A stretch of 64,000 nt of DNA, taken from contig LT635553.1 of NCBI GenBank assembly GCA_900120395.1, positions 1,624,241 to 1,688,240 of the forward strand, given 5' to 3'. Of this stretch, positions 17,758 through 26,489 are shown in pieces. This stretch comes from Porphyromonadaceae bacterium FC4 (GTDB taxonomy: Bacteria; Bacteroidota; Bacteroidia; Bacteroidales; Porphyromonadaceae). How positions within the stretch are numbered: position 1 is the stretch's first letter; each line of letters begins with the position of its first letter. The notes below the pieces were generated by a model. The model was not told the origin of the DNA and ran no database searches. It saw only the letters and a program-made list of their open reading frames with translations. The translations under genes were made by a program, and so were the position numbers.

Positions 17758-18765
17758 ATGGCAACAGACAAGAAAGTAACAGCAGCCATAACTGCCGTCG
17801 GCGGCTATGTCCCCGAAGATATCCTCACCAACGCTGATATCACCAAGATGGTCGACACCTCGGACGAGTGGATCACGACCCGTGTGGGGATCAAAGAGCG
17901 ACGTATACTCAAGGATGACACGAAGGGATCGTCCTATCTGGGCATCAAAGCAGTGGAGGATCTGCTGGCACGCCACCCAAATATCAAGGTAGAAGATATC
18001 GACATGGTCGTTGTCTCGTCCAATACCCCTGACTACCACTTTCCAACGACGGCATCGGTCATCGCTGACGGAGTCGGCATCCCCCTGGGGGTACCGTGCT
18101 TTGATTTTCAGGGCGCCTGCCCCGGCTTTTTGTACGGTCTCCAGATCGCACGCGGCTTTGTAGAGAGTGGGCTGTACAAAAAGGTCCTGCTCATCTCCGC
18201 AGAGAAGATGAGCGCCATCGTTAATCAGAAGGATCGTGCCACTCTGCCGCTGTTTGGTGACGGAGGTGCTTGTGTCGTACTCGAGCCGACCACCGATGGC
18301 ACCGGCATCCAAGATGTCATCCTGCGCAACGACAACGCCGGCAACGCCGAGCACTTGATCATGAAGGCGGGCGGCTCTGCCTGTCCTCCCTCGCACGAGA
18401 CGGTGGATAAGGATATGCACTACGTATACCAGGAGGGTCAGCAGGTGTTCAAGGCTGCCGTCACACAGATGGGCGACGTCTCCGCAGAGATCATGGAGCG
18501 CAACGGCTTGTCTCATGAGGATGTCGCCTGGGTGGTCCCTCACCAGGCAAATATGCGCATCATCACTGCAACAGCACGACGCATCAACCTCGACATGGAT
18601 CAGGTCATGGTCAACATCGACAAGTATGGTAATACCAGCTCGGCATCCATCCCCCTCTGTCTCTGGGACTATGAGGAGCGTCTCCACAAGGGCGACAACC
18701 TAGTCCTTACCGCCTTTGGTGCGGGATTTACCTACGGCAGTGTTTACCTCAAGTGGTCGTACTAA
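17758..18765 (+). CDS. fabH: Beta-ketoacyl-ACP synthase III
   Basis: Starts fatty acid synthesis by condensing acetyl-CoA (or another acyl-CoA) with malonyl-ACP. It has 335 residues from the ATG at 17758. The open frame reaches back to 17461 inside the previous gene, without homology. The catalytic triad is visible: Cys in [13 protein letters not shown], His in VPHQANMRI, Asn in [11 protein letters not shown]. The N-terminal [17 protein letters not shown] is typical. era follows after 4 bases and der after that, a cluster common in Bacteroidales. Confidence 0.96.
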   Translation: MATDKKVTAAITAVGGYVPEDILTNADITKMVDTSDEWITTRVGIKERRILKDDTKGSSYLGIKAVEDLLARHPNIKVEDIDMVVVSSNTPDYHFPTTASVIADGVGIPLGVPCFDFQGACPGFLYGLQIARGFVESGLYKKVLLISAEKMSAIVNQKDRATLPLFGDGGACVVLEPTTDGTGIQDVILRNDNAGNAEHLIMKAGGSACPPSHETVDKDMHYVYQEGQQVFKAAVTQMGDVSAEIMERNGLSHEDVAWVVPHQANMRIITATARRINLDMDQVMVNIDKYGNTSSASIPLCLWDYEERLHKGDNLVLTAFGAGFTYGSVYLKWSY

Positions 18766-18769
18766 GGTC

Positions 18770-19663
18770 ATGACAGGATTCAAGAGTGGCTTTGTCAATA
18801 TCGTAGGCAACCCCAACGTAGGGAAGTCTACCCTCATGAATAAGCTCGTAGGGGACAAGGTGAGCATCATCACCAATAAGTCTCAGACGACGCGACACCG
18901 CATCATCGGGATCGTCAATGAGGAAAACCTGCAGATCGTCTATAGCGACACTCCGGGCGTCCTGCACCCATCGTACAAGATGCAGGAGCAAATGCTCATC
19001 TTCTCCAAGAGTGCCCTGAGCGACGCCGACGTCCTACTGTACGTGACGGACACGCAGGAGGATCCGGAGAAGAACATTGAATTCCTCGACGCAGTCCGTC
19101 ACTCGGAAGCGCCGGTACTGGTGCTGATCAACAAGGTAGACCTGACCAAAAGCCCGGAGGAGGTGGAGCGTCTGGTGAGCTTTTGGCAAGATGCGCTACC
19201 CAATGCCACAGAAGTTCTCCCCATCGCAGCATCGCACGGCGCGGGGGTCCCCTACATCGAGCAGAGGGTGATCGAGCTGCTTCCGGAAAACCCACCTTAC
19301 TTCGAGACGGATGCGTTCACGGATCGTCCGGCACGGTTCTTCGTGTCGGAGATCATCCGCGAGAAGATATTCCTCTACTACCAGCAGGAGGTACCCTACT
19401 CTACCGAGGTGGTGGTGGAGAGCTTCAAGGACGAGCCCGACTTCCTCCGTATTGAAGCGGTGATCTACACCGAGCGTGAGTCCCAAAAAGGGATACTGAT
19501 CGGTCCCAAGGGCGCTGCACTGAAAAAGGTAGGCACGGCAGCACGTCGTGACCTGGAGCGCTTCTTTGAGAAAAAAGTCTTTCTCAAGCTCTACGTAAAG
19601 GTGGAGAAGGACTGGCGCAACCGAGATAAGATTCTAAAAAACTTTGGATACAAGTCGGAATAA
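18770..19663 (+). CDS. era: GTPase Era, 16S rRNA-binding ribosome assembly factor
   Basis: Binds the 3' end of 16S rRNA and checks 30S maturation. It has 297 residues. G1 is GNPNVGKST, G3 DTPG, G4 NKVD. The C-terminal KH domain includes GILIGPKGAALKKVGTAAR. The upstream open frame overlaps fabH; the ATG at 18770 gives the standard N-terminus (SGFVNIVGNPNVGKST). Four bases separate it from fabH, and der follows 18 bases later. Confidence 0.97.
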   Translation: MTGFKSGFVNIVGNPNVGKSTLMNKLVGDKVSIITNKSQTTRHRIIGIVNEENLQIVYSDTPGVLHPSYKMQEQMLIFSKSALSDADVLLYVTDTQEDPEKNIEFLDAVRHSEAPVLVLINKVDLTKSPEEVERLVSFWQDALPNATEVLPIAASHGAGVPYIEQRVIELLPENPPYFETDAFTDRPARFFVSEIIREKIFLYYQQEVPYSTEVVVESFKDEPDFLRIEAVIYTERESQKGILIGPKGAALKKVGTAARRDLERFFEKKVFLKLYVKVEKDWRNRDKILKNFGYKSE

Positions 19664-19681
19664 CACCGGCAACTAATACCT

Positions 19682-21004
19682 ATGGCAAAAAACAGACTGG
19701 TGGCCATCGTGGGCCAACCCAATGTAGGAAAATCGACCCTCTTCAACCGTCTCACCAAGTCCCGTACCGCTATCGTCACGGATGAGCCGGGGACCACGCG
19801 CGACCGTCAGTACGGCAAGTGCGAGTGGAACGGCGTCCACTTTTCTGTCGTAGACACCGGCGGGTGGATCGAGCGCTCGGAGGATGCCTTTGAGCCGGAG
19901 ATCAACAAGCAAGTAGCAGTCGCCATCCAAGAGGCGGATCTCATCCTCTTCATCGTAGATATCCAAAACGGGCTGACCCCTCTGGACGAAGCGGTGGCGC
20001 AGCTGCTTCGTCGCTCCGAGAAGCCGGTACTGCTGGTTGCCAATAAGTCGGACAACTTCAGCATGGGGCTCAATGCGTCTGAGTTTTACAGCCTTGGGCT
20101 GGGTAATCCCTTTCCCATCTCCTCCATCAACGGCAGCGGCACCGGAGATCTCTTGGATCAGGTGGTAAAGAAGCTGCCGGGTGATCTGCCGGAGGACGAC
20201 ATCGACCCGGACATTCCGAGGATTGCCATTGTCGGTCGCCCAAACGCCGGCAAGTCTTCGCTCATCAATGCCTTCCTCGGCGAAGAGCGGCACATCGTCA
20301 CAGATGTCGCCGGCACTACGCGAGACTCCATCTACACGCAGTACAACAAGTTTGGCCACGAGCTCTCACTCGTCGACACTGCGGGCATACGCAGGCGGGG
20401 CAAGGTGGACGAAAACCTCGAGTACTACTCCGTGCTCCGCAGCATCCGAGCCATAGAGAATAGTGACGTCTGCATCCTTATGCTCGACGCCACAAAGGGG
20501 ATAGAGGGGCAGGATCTAAACATCTTCTCCATCATCCAGAAGAACAAAAAAGGCTTGATCGTCTGTGTCAATAAGTGGGACCTCGTAGAGGAAAAGACCA
20601 ATGCGACCATGGACCACTACATCTACGCCATACGCGAGCGCTTGGCACCATTCACCGACTTCCCGATCCTCTTCATCTCCGCCACCGAAAAGCAGCGGAT
20701 CATGAAAGTACTCGACCAGGCTCAGGAGATCTACGACAAGCGCAAGAAGCGCATCCCCACCGCACAGCTCAATGGTGTCCTCCTACCCATCATCTCCAGG
20801 ACACCGCCCCCTGCATGGAAGGGCAAGTACATCAAGATCAAGTACATCACCATGCAGCCGACAGCCATGATCCCGACCTTCATCTTCTTTTGCAACCTTC
20901 CCCAGTGGATCAAGGAGCCGTACCGAAGGTTTTTGGAAAACCAGATCCGGGAGAAGTGGGACTTTAGCGGGACACCTATCAACCTAGTTTTCCGAGAGAA
21001 GTAA
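19682..21004 (+). CDS. der: GTPase Der (EngA), 50S ribosome assembly
   Basis: Tandem-GTPase factor for large-subunit assembly, 440 residues. The first G domain starts [18 protein letters not shown]. The second contains [14 protein letters not shown] with DTAGIRRRG and NKWDL. The C-terminal KH-like domain ends with [13 protein letters not shown], as in the family. It sits between era and a TetR gene (6-base gap). Confidence 0.97.
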   Translation: MAKNRLVAIVGQPNVGKSTLFNRLTKSRTAIVTDEPGTTRDRQYGKCEWNGVHFSVVDTGGWIERSEDAFEPEINKQVAVAIQEADLILFIVDIQNGLTPLDEAVAQLLRRSEKPVLLVANKSDNFSMGLNASEFYSLGLGNPFPISSINGSGTGDLLDQVVKKLPGDLPEDDIDPDIPRIAIVGRPNAGKSSLINAFLGEERHIVTDVAGTTRDSIYTQYNKFGHELSLVDTAGIRRRGKVDENLEYYSVLRSIRAIENSDVCILMLDATKGIEGQDLNIFSIIQKNKKGLIVCVNKWDLVEEKTNATMDHYIYAIRERLAPFTDFPILFISATEKQRIMKVLDQAQEIYDKRKKRIPTAQLNGVLLPIISRTPPPAWKGKYIKIKYITMQPTAMIPTFIFFCNLPQWIKEPYRRFLENQIREKWDFSGTPINLVFREK

Positions 21005-21010
21005 TCATCT

Positions 21011-21607
21011 ATGAGACTCCGCAACCTACGAGCAGACACCAAGCAAGCATTCATCCGGGCAGCTCGCCAGCTCTTTGCTGAAAATGGCTTCCAAGGCACC
21101 ACCATGAACGCCATCGCCCAAAGTGCGGGCAAGAGCAGGCGCACCCTCTACACCTACTTCAATACGAAGCAAGACATCTACATGGAGGTGATCCAGATGG
21201 AGCTCCACAACCTATACGAGGAGTTGGAGACCTTTGTCAGCCGCCCCCTCGCACCGATGGAGAAGCTGATGCAGTACATCGCACGAAGACAGGTCGCAGT
21301 CAATGAGGTTGTCAAGTGGAACGGCTCGCTGGAGGCTGAGTTTTTCAACGACATTGCCACTGTAGAGCGGGCGCGCTTACGCTTCGACGTAATTGAGCGA
21401 AGCCTCATCGCCAGCATCCTTCGCGAGGGCATAGAGTCGGGAGACTTCAAGCGTGTCGACGTCAAGCGCACAGCCATACTCCTGCACGCATGCCTGAAGG
21501 GTCTGGAGGTCCCCTTCATCCGGGGGCATTTCGGCAAGACCGAGGAGTCCATCCGCGAGACCTACCGCAGCGTGCGCTCCCTCATCAGCCATGGAATTTG
21601 CAAGTGA
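21011..21607 (+). CDS. TetR/AcrR family transcriptional regulator
   Basis: A protein of 198 residues with an N-terminal TetR helix-turn-helix: AARQLFAENGFQGTTMNAI, then SAGKSRRTLYTYFNTKQDIY. The C-terminal ligand domain is not family-specific. It follows der by 6 bases and precedes fabG, so it may control fatty-acid or envelope functions; no operator palindrome was identified. Copy c of the hairpin repeat lies between it and fabG. Confidence 0.93.
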   Translation: MRLRNLRADTKQAFIRAARQLFAENGFQGTTMNAIAQSAGKSRRTLYTYFNTKQDIYMEVIQMELHNLYEELETFVSRPLAPMEKLMQYIARRQVAVNEVVKWNGSLEAEFFNDIATVERARLRFDVIERSLIASILREGIESGDFKRVDVKRTAILLHACLKGLEVPFIRGHFGKTEESIRETYRSVRSLISHGICK

Positions 21608-21658
21608 CACTCTCTACAGCCGGCTGCCACAGCGGGATCTTTGGCACTCCGGATTCGG

Positions 21659-21756
21659 ACAAAAAATTTGACGGATAGTAGCGAAAAGTTTCCAGTAGGA
21701 AAGAAAACGATTTGACGGATAGAAGCAAACTGTTTCCGGTAGGAAACTTTTTGGCA
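21659..21756 (+). repeat. Two-unit hairpin repeat, copy c
   Basis: Two tandem units, each TTTGACGGATAG plus NAG then GTTTCC..GGAAA. The second loop differs (GGTA instead of AGTA). The outer ends are complementary: ACAAAAAATTT on the left and AAACTTTTTGG on the right, giving terminal-inverted-repeat-like edges. Confidence 0.85.
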
Positions 21757-21859
21757 GTCAGTCAGGCGGTTTTTACAGCAGTGCGAACGGCCTCTGTGAC
21801 AGGCGTCAGTGCCTGGGATCGGATCAGTCATCAAAAAAAAAACAAAACAAGATACACCA

Positions 21860-22612
21860 ATGAGTACAGATACACTGAAAGGAAAAGTAGCCATCGTCAC
21901 CGGTGGCAGTAGAGGGATTGGTCGTGCCATCGTCCTAAAGCTCGCCGCCTGTGGCGCAGACGTGGCTTTTAGCGGACGCAGCCTCAACGACAACACCGCT
22001 TCTCTGGAGAAAGAGGTAGCCGCACTGGGGCAAAGGGCAAAGGGCTACGCCGCTGATGCAGGTGACTACGAGGCATCCCAGGCATTTGTCCAACAGGTGA
22101 TCGAGGACTTTGGAAAAGTAGACATCCTGGTCAACAACGCCGGGATCACCCGCGACAACCTCCTCATCCGCATGAGCGAGGAAGAGTGGGATGCCGTACT
22201 CAAGAGCAACCTCAAGTCGGTCTTCAACATCACCAAGGCTGTCGTCCCCTCCATGATGAGGGCACGGAGCGGCTCCATCATCAACATCGCCTCAGTCGTG
22301 GGGCGCTACGGCAATGCGGGTCAAGCCAACTACTCCGCCTCCAAGGCAGGGATGATCGCCTTCACCAAGTCCATTGCGCAGGAGTTTGGCTCCCGCGGGA
22401 TACGTGCCAATGCCATTGCCCCCGGCTTCATCAGCACCGATATGACAGCGGACCTCTCCGAGGAGGTGCTCAAGAGCTGGACCGCTGCCATCCCACTCAA
22501 GCGTGCCGGCACGCCCGAGGATATTGCGAAGGTGGTGGCATTCTTTGCAAGCGATGACTCTGCCTACATCACGGGACAGGTGCTCAACGTCTGCGGCGGC
22601 ATGAAGATGTGA
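21860..22612 (+). CDS. fabG: 3-oxoacyl-ACP reductase
   Basis: NADPH-dependent short-chain dehydrogenase that reduces 3-ketoacyl-ACP in fatty acid elongation. It has 250 residues from the ATG at 21860; the frame extends to 21809 without homology. TGGSRGIGRAI is the cofactor loop, NNAG is present, and the catalytic Ser and YSASK appear in NIASVVGRYGNAGQANYSAS. The end AYITGQVLNVCGGMKM is typical of FabG. An rluA-like gene follows at once. Confidence 0.95.
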   Translation: MSTDTLKGKVAIVTGGSRGIGRAIVLKLAACGADVAFSGRSLNDNTASLEKEVAALGQRAKGYAADAGDYEASQAFVQQVIEDFGKVDILVNNAGITRDNLLIRMSEEEWDAVLKSNLKSVFNITKAVVPSMMRARSGSIINIASVVGRYGNAGQANYSASKAGMIAFTKSIAQEFGSRGIRANAIAPGFISTDMTADLSEEVLKSWTAAIPLKRAGTPEDIAKVVAFFASDDSAYITGQVLNVCGGMKM

Positions 22613-22635
22613 GCACACCCGATCCCCACTCTCCT

Positions 22636-23340
22636 ATGCCGACCGACCTACCCGATCTCGAAGTCCTCTATGAGGACAACCACCTGATTGCGGTCAACAA
22701 AAGACCCGGAGACATCGTCCAGGGCGACAAGACCGGCGACACCCCGCTCTCTGAGAAAGTCGCGGAGTACCTTCGTATCAAGTACCGGAAGCCTGGAAAC
22801 GCCTTCGTAGGCGTCATCCACCGTCTGGATCGTCCCGTCTCGGGCGTGGTGGTCTTTGCCAAGACGAGCAAGGCGCTTGCCCGTATGAATGCCCTATTTG
22901 CTAAAAAGACTGAGGTGACCAAGCGCTACTGGGCAATTGTCGAGCAGGCACCGGAGCTGCCCCGGGGAGAACTGGAGCACTGGCTGCGTAAAAATGCAAA
23001 GCAAAACAAGTCTTACCCCACCGCTCCCAATGCCAAGGGAGCCAAAAAAGCTCTTCTGGAGTACCGCACCCTGGGCGTAGGCGACCACTATGCGCTGCTG
23101 GAGGTGACCATCCTGACCGGTCGGCACCATCAGATACGGGCGCAGCTCTCTGCCATGGGCTGTACCATTCGGGGCGATCTCAAGTACGGTGCCAAGCGCT
23201 CACTGCCCGATGCCTCCATCGCTCTGCACGCCCGTCAGCTCACTTTTGTACACCCTGTGTCGCACGAGCTCGTGGACATTTTAGCTCCATGTCCTCAGGG
23301 CAATGGGGATCTTTTTCGTACCTTAGTGCAAGGAAACTAA
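22636..23340 (+). CDS. RluA-family pseudouridine synthase
   Basis: Converts uridine to pseudouridine in rRNA or tRNA; the exact target cannot be read from sequence. It has 234 residues. The catalytic motif HRLDRPVSGVVVFAKT holds the essential Asp, and GRHHQIRAQLSAMGC is motif III. There is no N-terminal S4 domain, so it is the short type. A GTG at 22609 would overlap the fabG stop; I prefer the ATG at 22636, just before the conserved LEVLYEDNHLIAVNK. Probably translated with fabG. Confidence 0.92.
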   Translation: MPTDLPDLEVLYEDNHLIAVNKRPGDIVQGDKTGDTPLSEKVAEYLRIKYRKPGNAFVGVIHRLDRPVSGVVVFAKTSKALARMNALFAKKTEVTKRYWAIVEQAPELPRGELEHWLRKNAKQNKSYPTAPNAKGAKKALLEYRTLGVGDHYALLEVTILTGRHHQIRAQLSAMGCTIRGDLKYGAKRSLPDASIALHARQLTFVHPVSHELVDILAPCPQGNGDLFRTLVQGN

Positions 23341-23367
23341 CCATCTCACCAACGGACACAGCAACCA

Positions 23368-24684
23368 ATGAACATCCGAATAGCCATTGCCAGCGACCTG
23401 CACGTCATGGCACCCGAGCTGCTGATCGCACCCGGTGCTGCATTTGAGCGCACACTGCGGAGCGACCGCAAGCTTTTGGTAGAGAGCACTGAGATCATCA
23501 GCCAACTGACTCGGCAACTCCTGCAGCAAAACATCGACCTCGTGCTCATCCCCGGAGACCTCACCAAGGATGGAGAGCGGGTCAGCCATCAACTGACCGC
23601 ACAGCTCCTCCAACCCCTCCTCGACGCAGGCATACGCACCTACGTCGTCCCCGGCAACCACGATATATACAACCCTCTGGCAGCAGAGTACGACGGTGAC
23701 GAACGACGACATACCGACTACGTCAGCCCCGAGGACTTTGCACAAATCTATGCCGCCTACGGCTACGGAACCGATGCCCCGGACATCATCGAGCGGGGAC
23801 CACGGCTATCCTACTTGGCTGAGCCGCTACCGGGGCTGTGGGTCTGCGCACTCGACAGCAACATCTACGACAGCAACATCGAGGACAACTACCCTAGGAC
23901 GATCGGGAAACTGACGCCCGAGACCCACGACTGGATACGGGAGGTGGGTCTTCGAGCCAAGCGGGAGGGCAAGCGGCTACTCACGATGCTCCACCATGGC
24001 GTACTCGAGCACTTTCCACTACAGTCGGTAGTGGCTGCCGACTATCTGCTCGAGGATTGGCTCTACGACTCGCGTAAGCTCGCCGCCGCCGGGATAGAGG
24101 TCGTATTCACAGGCCACTTCCATGCGCAGGATGTGGTGTGCCGTCGCTTCAAGCACGGCACCCTATACGACATCGAGACAGGCTCACCCGTCACCTACCC
24201 TTGCCCCTACCGCATCGTGACCCTCCACGACGATCGCCTGGAGGTGACCTCACACCGGATACAGCTACAGGGGGAGGTCACCGGAGGGCTTCCGCTGGAG
24301 GAGTACGCCTACCGGCACTTGCAAGAAGGCATCCCCGGCATGGGAGCGTTCCTCACGGAGTACGTTCTCAGACGCCACCCGAAGTACATGACCCCTCAGA
24401 TTGCGCAGACCATCAACGCCGCCATACCCGACTTTGTGGACCTGATCATGGCTATCTACACCGGTCACCTCTGCGGAGACGAGATGGGACTGCAGTACAG
24501 CAAGACTCGGGAAGAATCCTTTAACGACCCCCTACCGGGCGACAAGCTCGACCAGCTCCGCAACCTTGCAAAAGCCATGTACCCTCAGTACGAACTTCTT
24601 TTTGACATCTTCGAGAACGCACTGTACGACACATCCGTCCCCGACAACAACCTCACCATACCGCTCACGCCCCTACAATCATGA
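23368..24684 (+). CDS. Calcineurin-like metallophosphoesterase
   Basis: A protein of 438 residues. All five metal-binding blocks are present: SDLHV, IPGDLTKDGE, VPGNHDIYN, LHHG and GHFHAQD. No signal peptide is evident. The C-terminal 150 residues after the phosphoesterase core are not a domain I recognise. The next gene, a family 2 glycosyltransferase, overlaps by 4 bases (ATGA), so the two are translationally coupled. Substrate unknown. Confidence 0.88.
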   Translation: MNIRIAIASDLHVMAPELLIAPGAAFERTLRSDRKLLVESTEIISQLTRQLLQQNIDLVLIPGDLTKDGERVSHQLTAQLLQPLLDAGIRTYVVPGNHDIYNPLAAEYDGDERRHTDYVSPEDFAQIYAAYGYGTDAPDIIERGPRLSYLAEPLPGLWVCALDSNIYDSNIEDNYPRTIGKLTPETHDWIREVGLRAKREGKRLLTMLHHGVLEHFPLQSVVAADYLLEDWLYDSRKLAAAGIEVVFTGHFHAQDVVCRRFKHGTLYDIETGSPVTYPCPYRIVTLHDDRLEVTSHRIQLQGEVTGGLPLEEYAYRHLQEGIPGMGAFLTEYVLRRHPKYMTPQIAQTINAAIPDFVDLIMAIYTGHLCGDEMGLQYSKTREESFNDPLPGDKLDQLRNLAKAMYPQYELLFDIFENALYDTSVPDNNLTIPLTPLQS

Positions 24685-25409
24685 ACGAAATACTCGTGGC
24701 TCTGCCCACCTACAACAATGGTGGCACTCTTGCCGAAGTCCTGGAGCGTGTCCAAAAGCAAGGACTGCCTGTCTTGGTCGTCAATGACGGATCCACAGAC
24801 CAGACCGCTGAGGTGCTCAAAAACTTCCCCGACATCCATGTCGTGACCCACGAAACCAACAAGGGCAAAGGAGCCGGTCTCCGGACCGCTTTTGACTGGG
24901 CTTATGAGCAGGGCTACCGCTACGTCATCACCATCGACTCCGATGGGCAGCATTACCCCGAGGATATCCCGCTCTTTGTACGTGCGATAGAGCAGACACC
25001 GGACACACTGCTGGTGGGGTCCCGAGACATCGAGGCGGAAAACATGCCGGCACAAAACACTTTTGCCAATAAGACCTCCAACTTTTGGTTCACCGTCTCC
25101 ACCGGCGTCCACCTTCCGGACACCCAGACCGGCTTTCGCCTCTACCCCATCCGACGGCTGCGCAACCTCAAGCTCATCAGTGGCAAGTACGAGTTTGAGA
25201 TGGAGATCTTGGTTCGTGCCATCTGGCGAGATATACCTGTCCGCCCCATACCCGTCCGTGTTTACTACGCTCCGGGCGAGGAGCGGGTGAGCCACTTCAG
25301 ACCTCTTCAGGACTTCCTGAGGATTGTCGGGCTCAACATCCTACTTGTCCTCATTGCTATTTTTTGGTTTTACCCCTCCAAGCTGTTAAAGAGGCTTCAG
25401 AAAAAATAA
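24681..25409 (+). CDS. Family 2 glycosyltransferase, dolichol-phosphate-mannose-synthase-like
   Basis: A protein of 242 residues. GT-A features: LVALPTYNNGGTLAEV, VNDGSTDQT and the metal site in TIDSDGQHYPED. A single hydrophobic C-terminal segment (LNILLVLIAIFWF) anchors it to the inner membrane. This form resembles enzymes that load sugar onto a polyprenyl phosphate. It overlaps the metallophosphoesterase gene by 4 bases. The acceptor is unproven. Confidence 0.88.
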   Translation: MNEILVALPTYNNGGTLAEVLERVQKQGLPVLVVNDGSTDQTAEVLKNFPDIHVVTHETNKGKGAGLRTAFDWAYEQGYRYVITIDSDGQHYPEDIPLFVRAIEQTPDTLLVGSRDIEAENMPAQNTFANKTSNFWFTVSTGVHLPDTQTGFRLYPIRRLRNLKLISGKYEFEMEILVRAIWRDIPVRPIPVRVYYAPGEERVSHFRPLQDFLRIVGLNILLVLIAIFWFYPSKLLKRLQKK

Positions 25410-25446
25410 CGTTGTCCAAGACTGCCGCTTCCTCCAAAGATGTAGC

Positions 25447-25454
25447 TATATTTG
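25447..25454 (+). promoter_or_regulatory. Putative -7 box before the DUF4294 gene
   Basis: TATATTTG, 50 bases before the ATG at 25504. No clear -33 element. Confidence 0.4.
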
Positions 25455-25503
25455 TCACGTTTGGAAAGGGACGATCAGTCGATTTTTCCGACAGCGTTGT
25501 TAG

Positions 25504-26148
25504 ATGAACAAGCAAACACACCACCATACCCATCCACGGACTTTTGCGTGGTTCCTCTGCCTGCTGCTCCATGCCGTAGGTATGGGTACCGCCTCGGCTC
25601 AGGTGGCGCTAACGCCCAAGGAAAAGCCTATCACAGGGTATATCGTCCCCATCACCGTAGAGGATGGGGTGAGCCTGCCGACAATACGGTTTAGAGAGGT
25701 CTTTCTCTACGCTCCGATGACCTTTCGGAGCGAACAAGAGCGGGTCCGGTACACACGCCTGGTCCACGATGTCAAGCGAGTACTCCCCTATGCCAAGATT
25801 GTCTCCGGCACACTCAAGGAGACCTACGAGTACATAGAGACCATCCCCGACGAGGGGGAGAAAATGAAGCACCTCAAGCGCATGGAGCGCGACCTCTACA
25901 AGCAGTACTCCCCCGAGCTCCGCAAGCTCACCCTGCGACAGGGCAAGCTGCTCATGAAGCTCATTGTACGAGAGACCAATAGCTCCAGCTACCAGCTCAT
26001 CGAAGCCTTTCTAGGGGGATTCACCGCCGGCTTCTGGAACACTTTCGCCAAGATCTTTGGCACGACCCTCAAGACCACGTGGGATCCCGAGGGCGAGGAC
26101 GCCGCTATTGAGCGCGTCTGCGTACAGATCGAGTACGGACTCATCTGA
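25504..26148 (+). CDS. DUF4294 domain protein, exported
   Basis: A protein of 214 residues with a signal peptide (hydrophobic FAWFLCLLLHAVGMGTASA, likely cleaved after Ala). The body matches DUF4294, a Bacteroidetes-restricted family: REVFLYAPMTFRSEQERVRY, LVHDVKRVLPYAK, RQGKLLMKLIVRETNSSSY. It is predicted periplasmic or envelope-bound, function unknown. It converges with dacB across a 340-base gap holding a hairpin repeat and a methylase scar. Confidence 0.88.
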   Translation: MNKQTHHHTHPRTFAWFLCLLLHAVGMGTASAQVALTPKEKPITGYIVPITVEDGVSLPTIRFREVFLYAPMTFRSEQERVRYTRLVHDVKRVLPYAKIVSGTLKETYEYIETIPDEGEKMKHLKRMERDLYKQYSPELRKLTLRQGKLLMKLIVRETNSSSYQLIEAFLGGFTAGFWNTFAKIFGTTLKTTWDPEGEDAAIERVCVQIEYGLI

Positions 26149-26187
26149 GTCAAGCCCCCTGTCTTGCACAAAGCCCTTTGACGTGTA

Positions 26188-26283
26188 CCAAAAAAGTTTC
26201 CTACTGGAAACAGATCGCTACTATCCGTCAAATCATTTTCTTTTCTACTGGAAACATTTCCCTTCTATCCGTCAAATTTTCCA
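26188..26283 (-). repeat. Two-unit hairpin repeat, copy d
   Basis: Inverted copy between two convergent genes. On the minus strand it reads TTTGACGGATAG, hairpin (right arm degraded to AGAAAA in one unit), TTTGACGGATAG, hairpin, then six T. Outer edges show the same A-run/T-run complementarity as copy c. Confidence 0.85.
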
Positions 26284-26336
26284 CCCCTCCCCGAGCGGTA
26301 AAATAAGGGAACTTGATGCCTTGTCGTTTTCCTTAG

Positions 26337-26423
26337 TTCGTCCGTTCCCATGCGCTACTTGATGTCGTAATTGATGATAAAATCCGGCTCCTCCGTAAAG
26401 CCATAATGCTCAAACAATACCGA
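26337..26423 (-). pseudogene. C-terminal scar of an Eco57I-type DNA methylase
   Basis: The minus strand reads SVLFEHYGFTEEPDFI then INYDIK, a stop (TAG at 26355-26357), then RMGTDE. The end of many Bacteroidales Eco57I-type restriction-modification methylases reads close to FTEEELDFIINYDIKYRMG. The stop thus sits where Tyr is expected, a one-base change. Upstream reading is blocked by a stop near 26440. Only about 29 codons remain. The call rests on recalled family C-termini, not a search. Confidence 0.5.
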
Positions 26424-26427
26424 CATC

Positions 26428-26469
26428 ATCACCACCGACTACCTCTAAACTTCAAATGCGTGAGCCTTG
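26428..26469 (+). repeat. 42-base dispersed repeat, copy 2
   Basis: Matches 8587-8628 at 36 of 42 positions without gaps. It abuts the methylase scar and ends 20 bases before the dacB stop. Confidence 0.6.
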
Positions 26470-26489
26470 GGGGTGATAGCAAAAGAGCC

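Noticed and set aside
17689..18687. Minus-strand frame of 332 codons opposite fabH
   Set aside because: Antisense shadow of fabH with no family signature.
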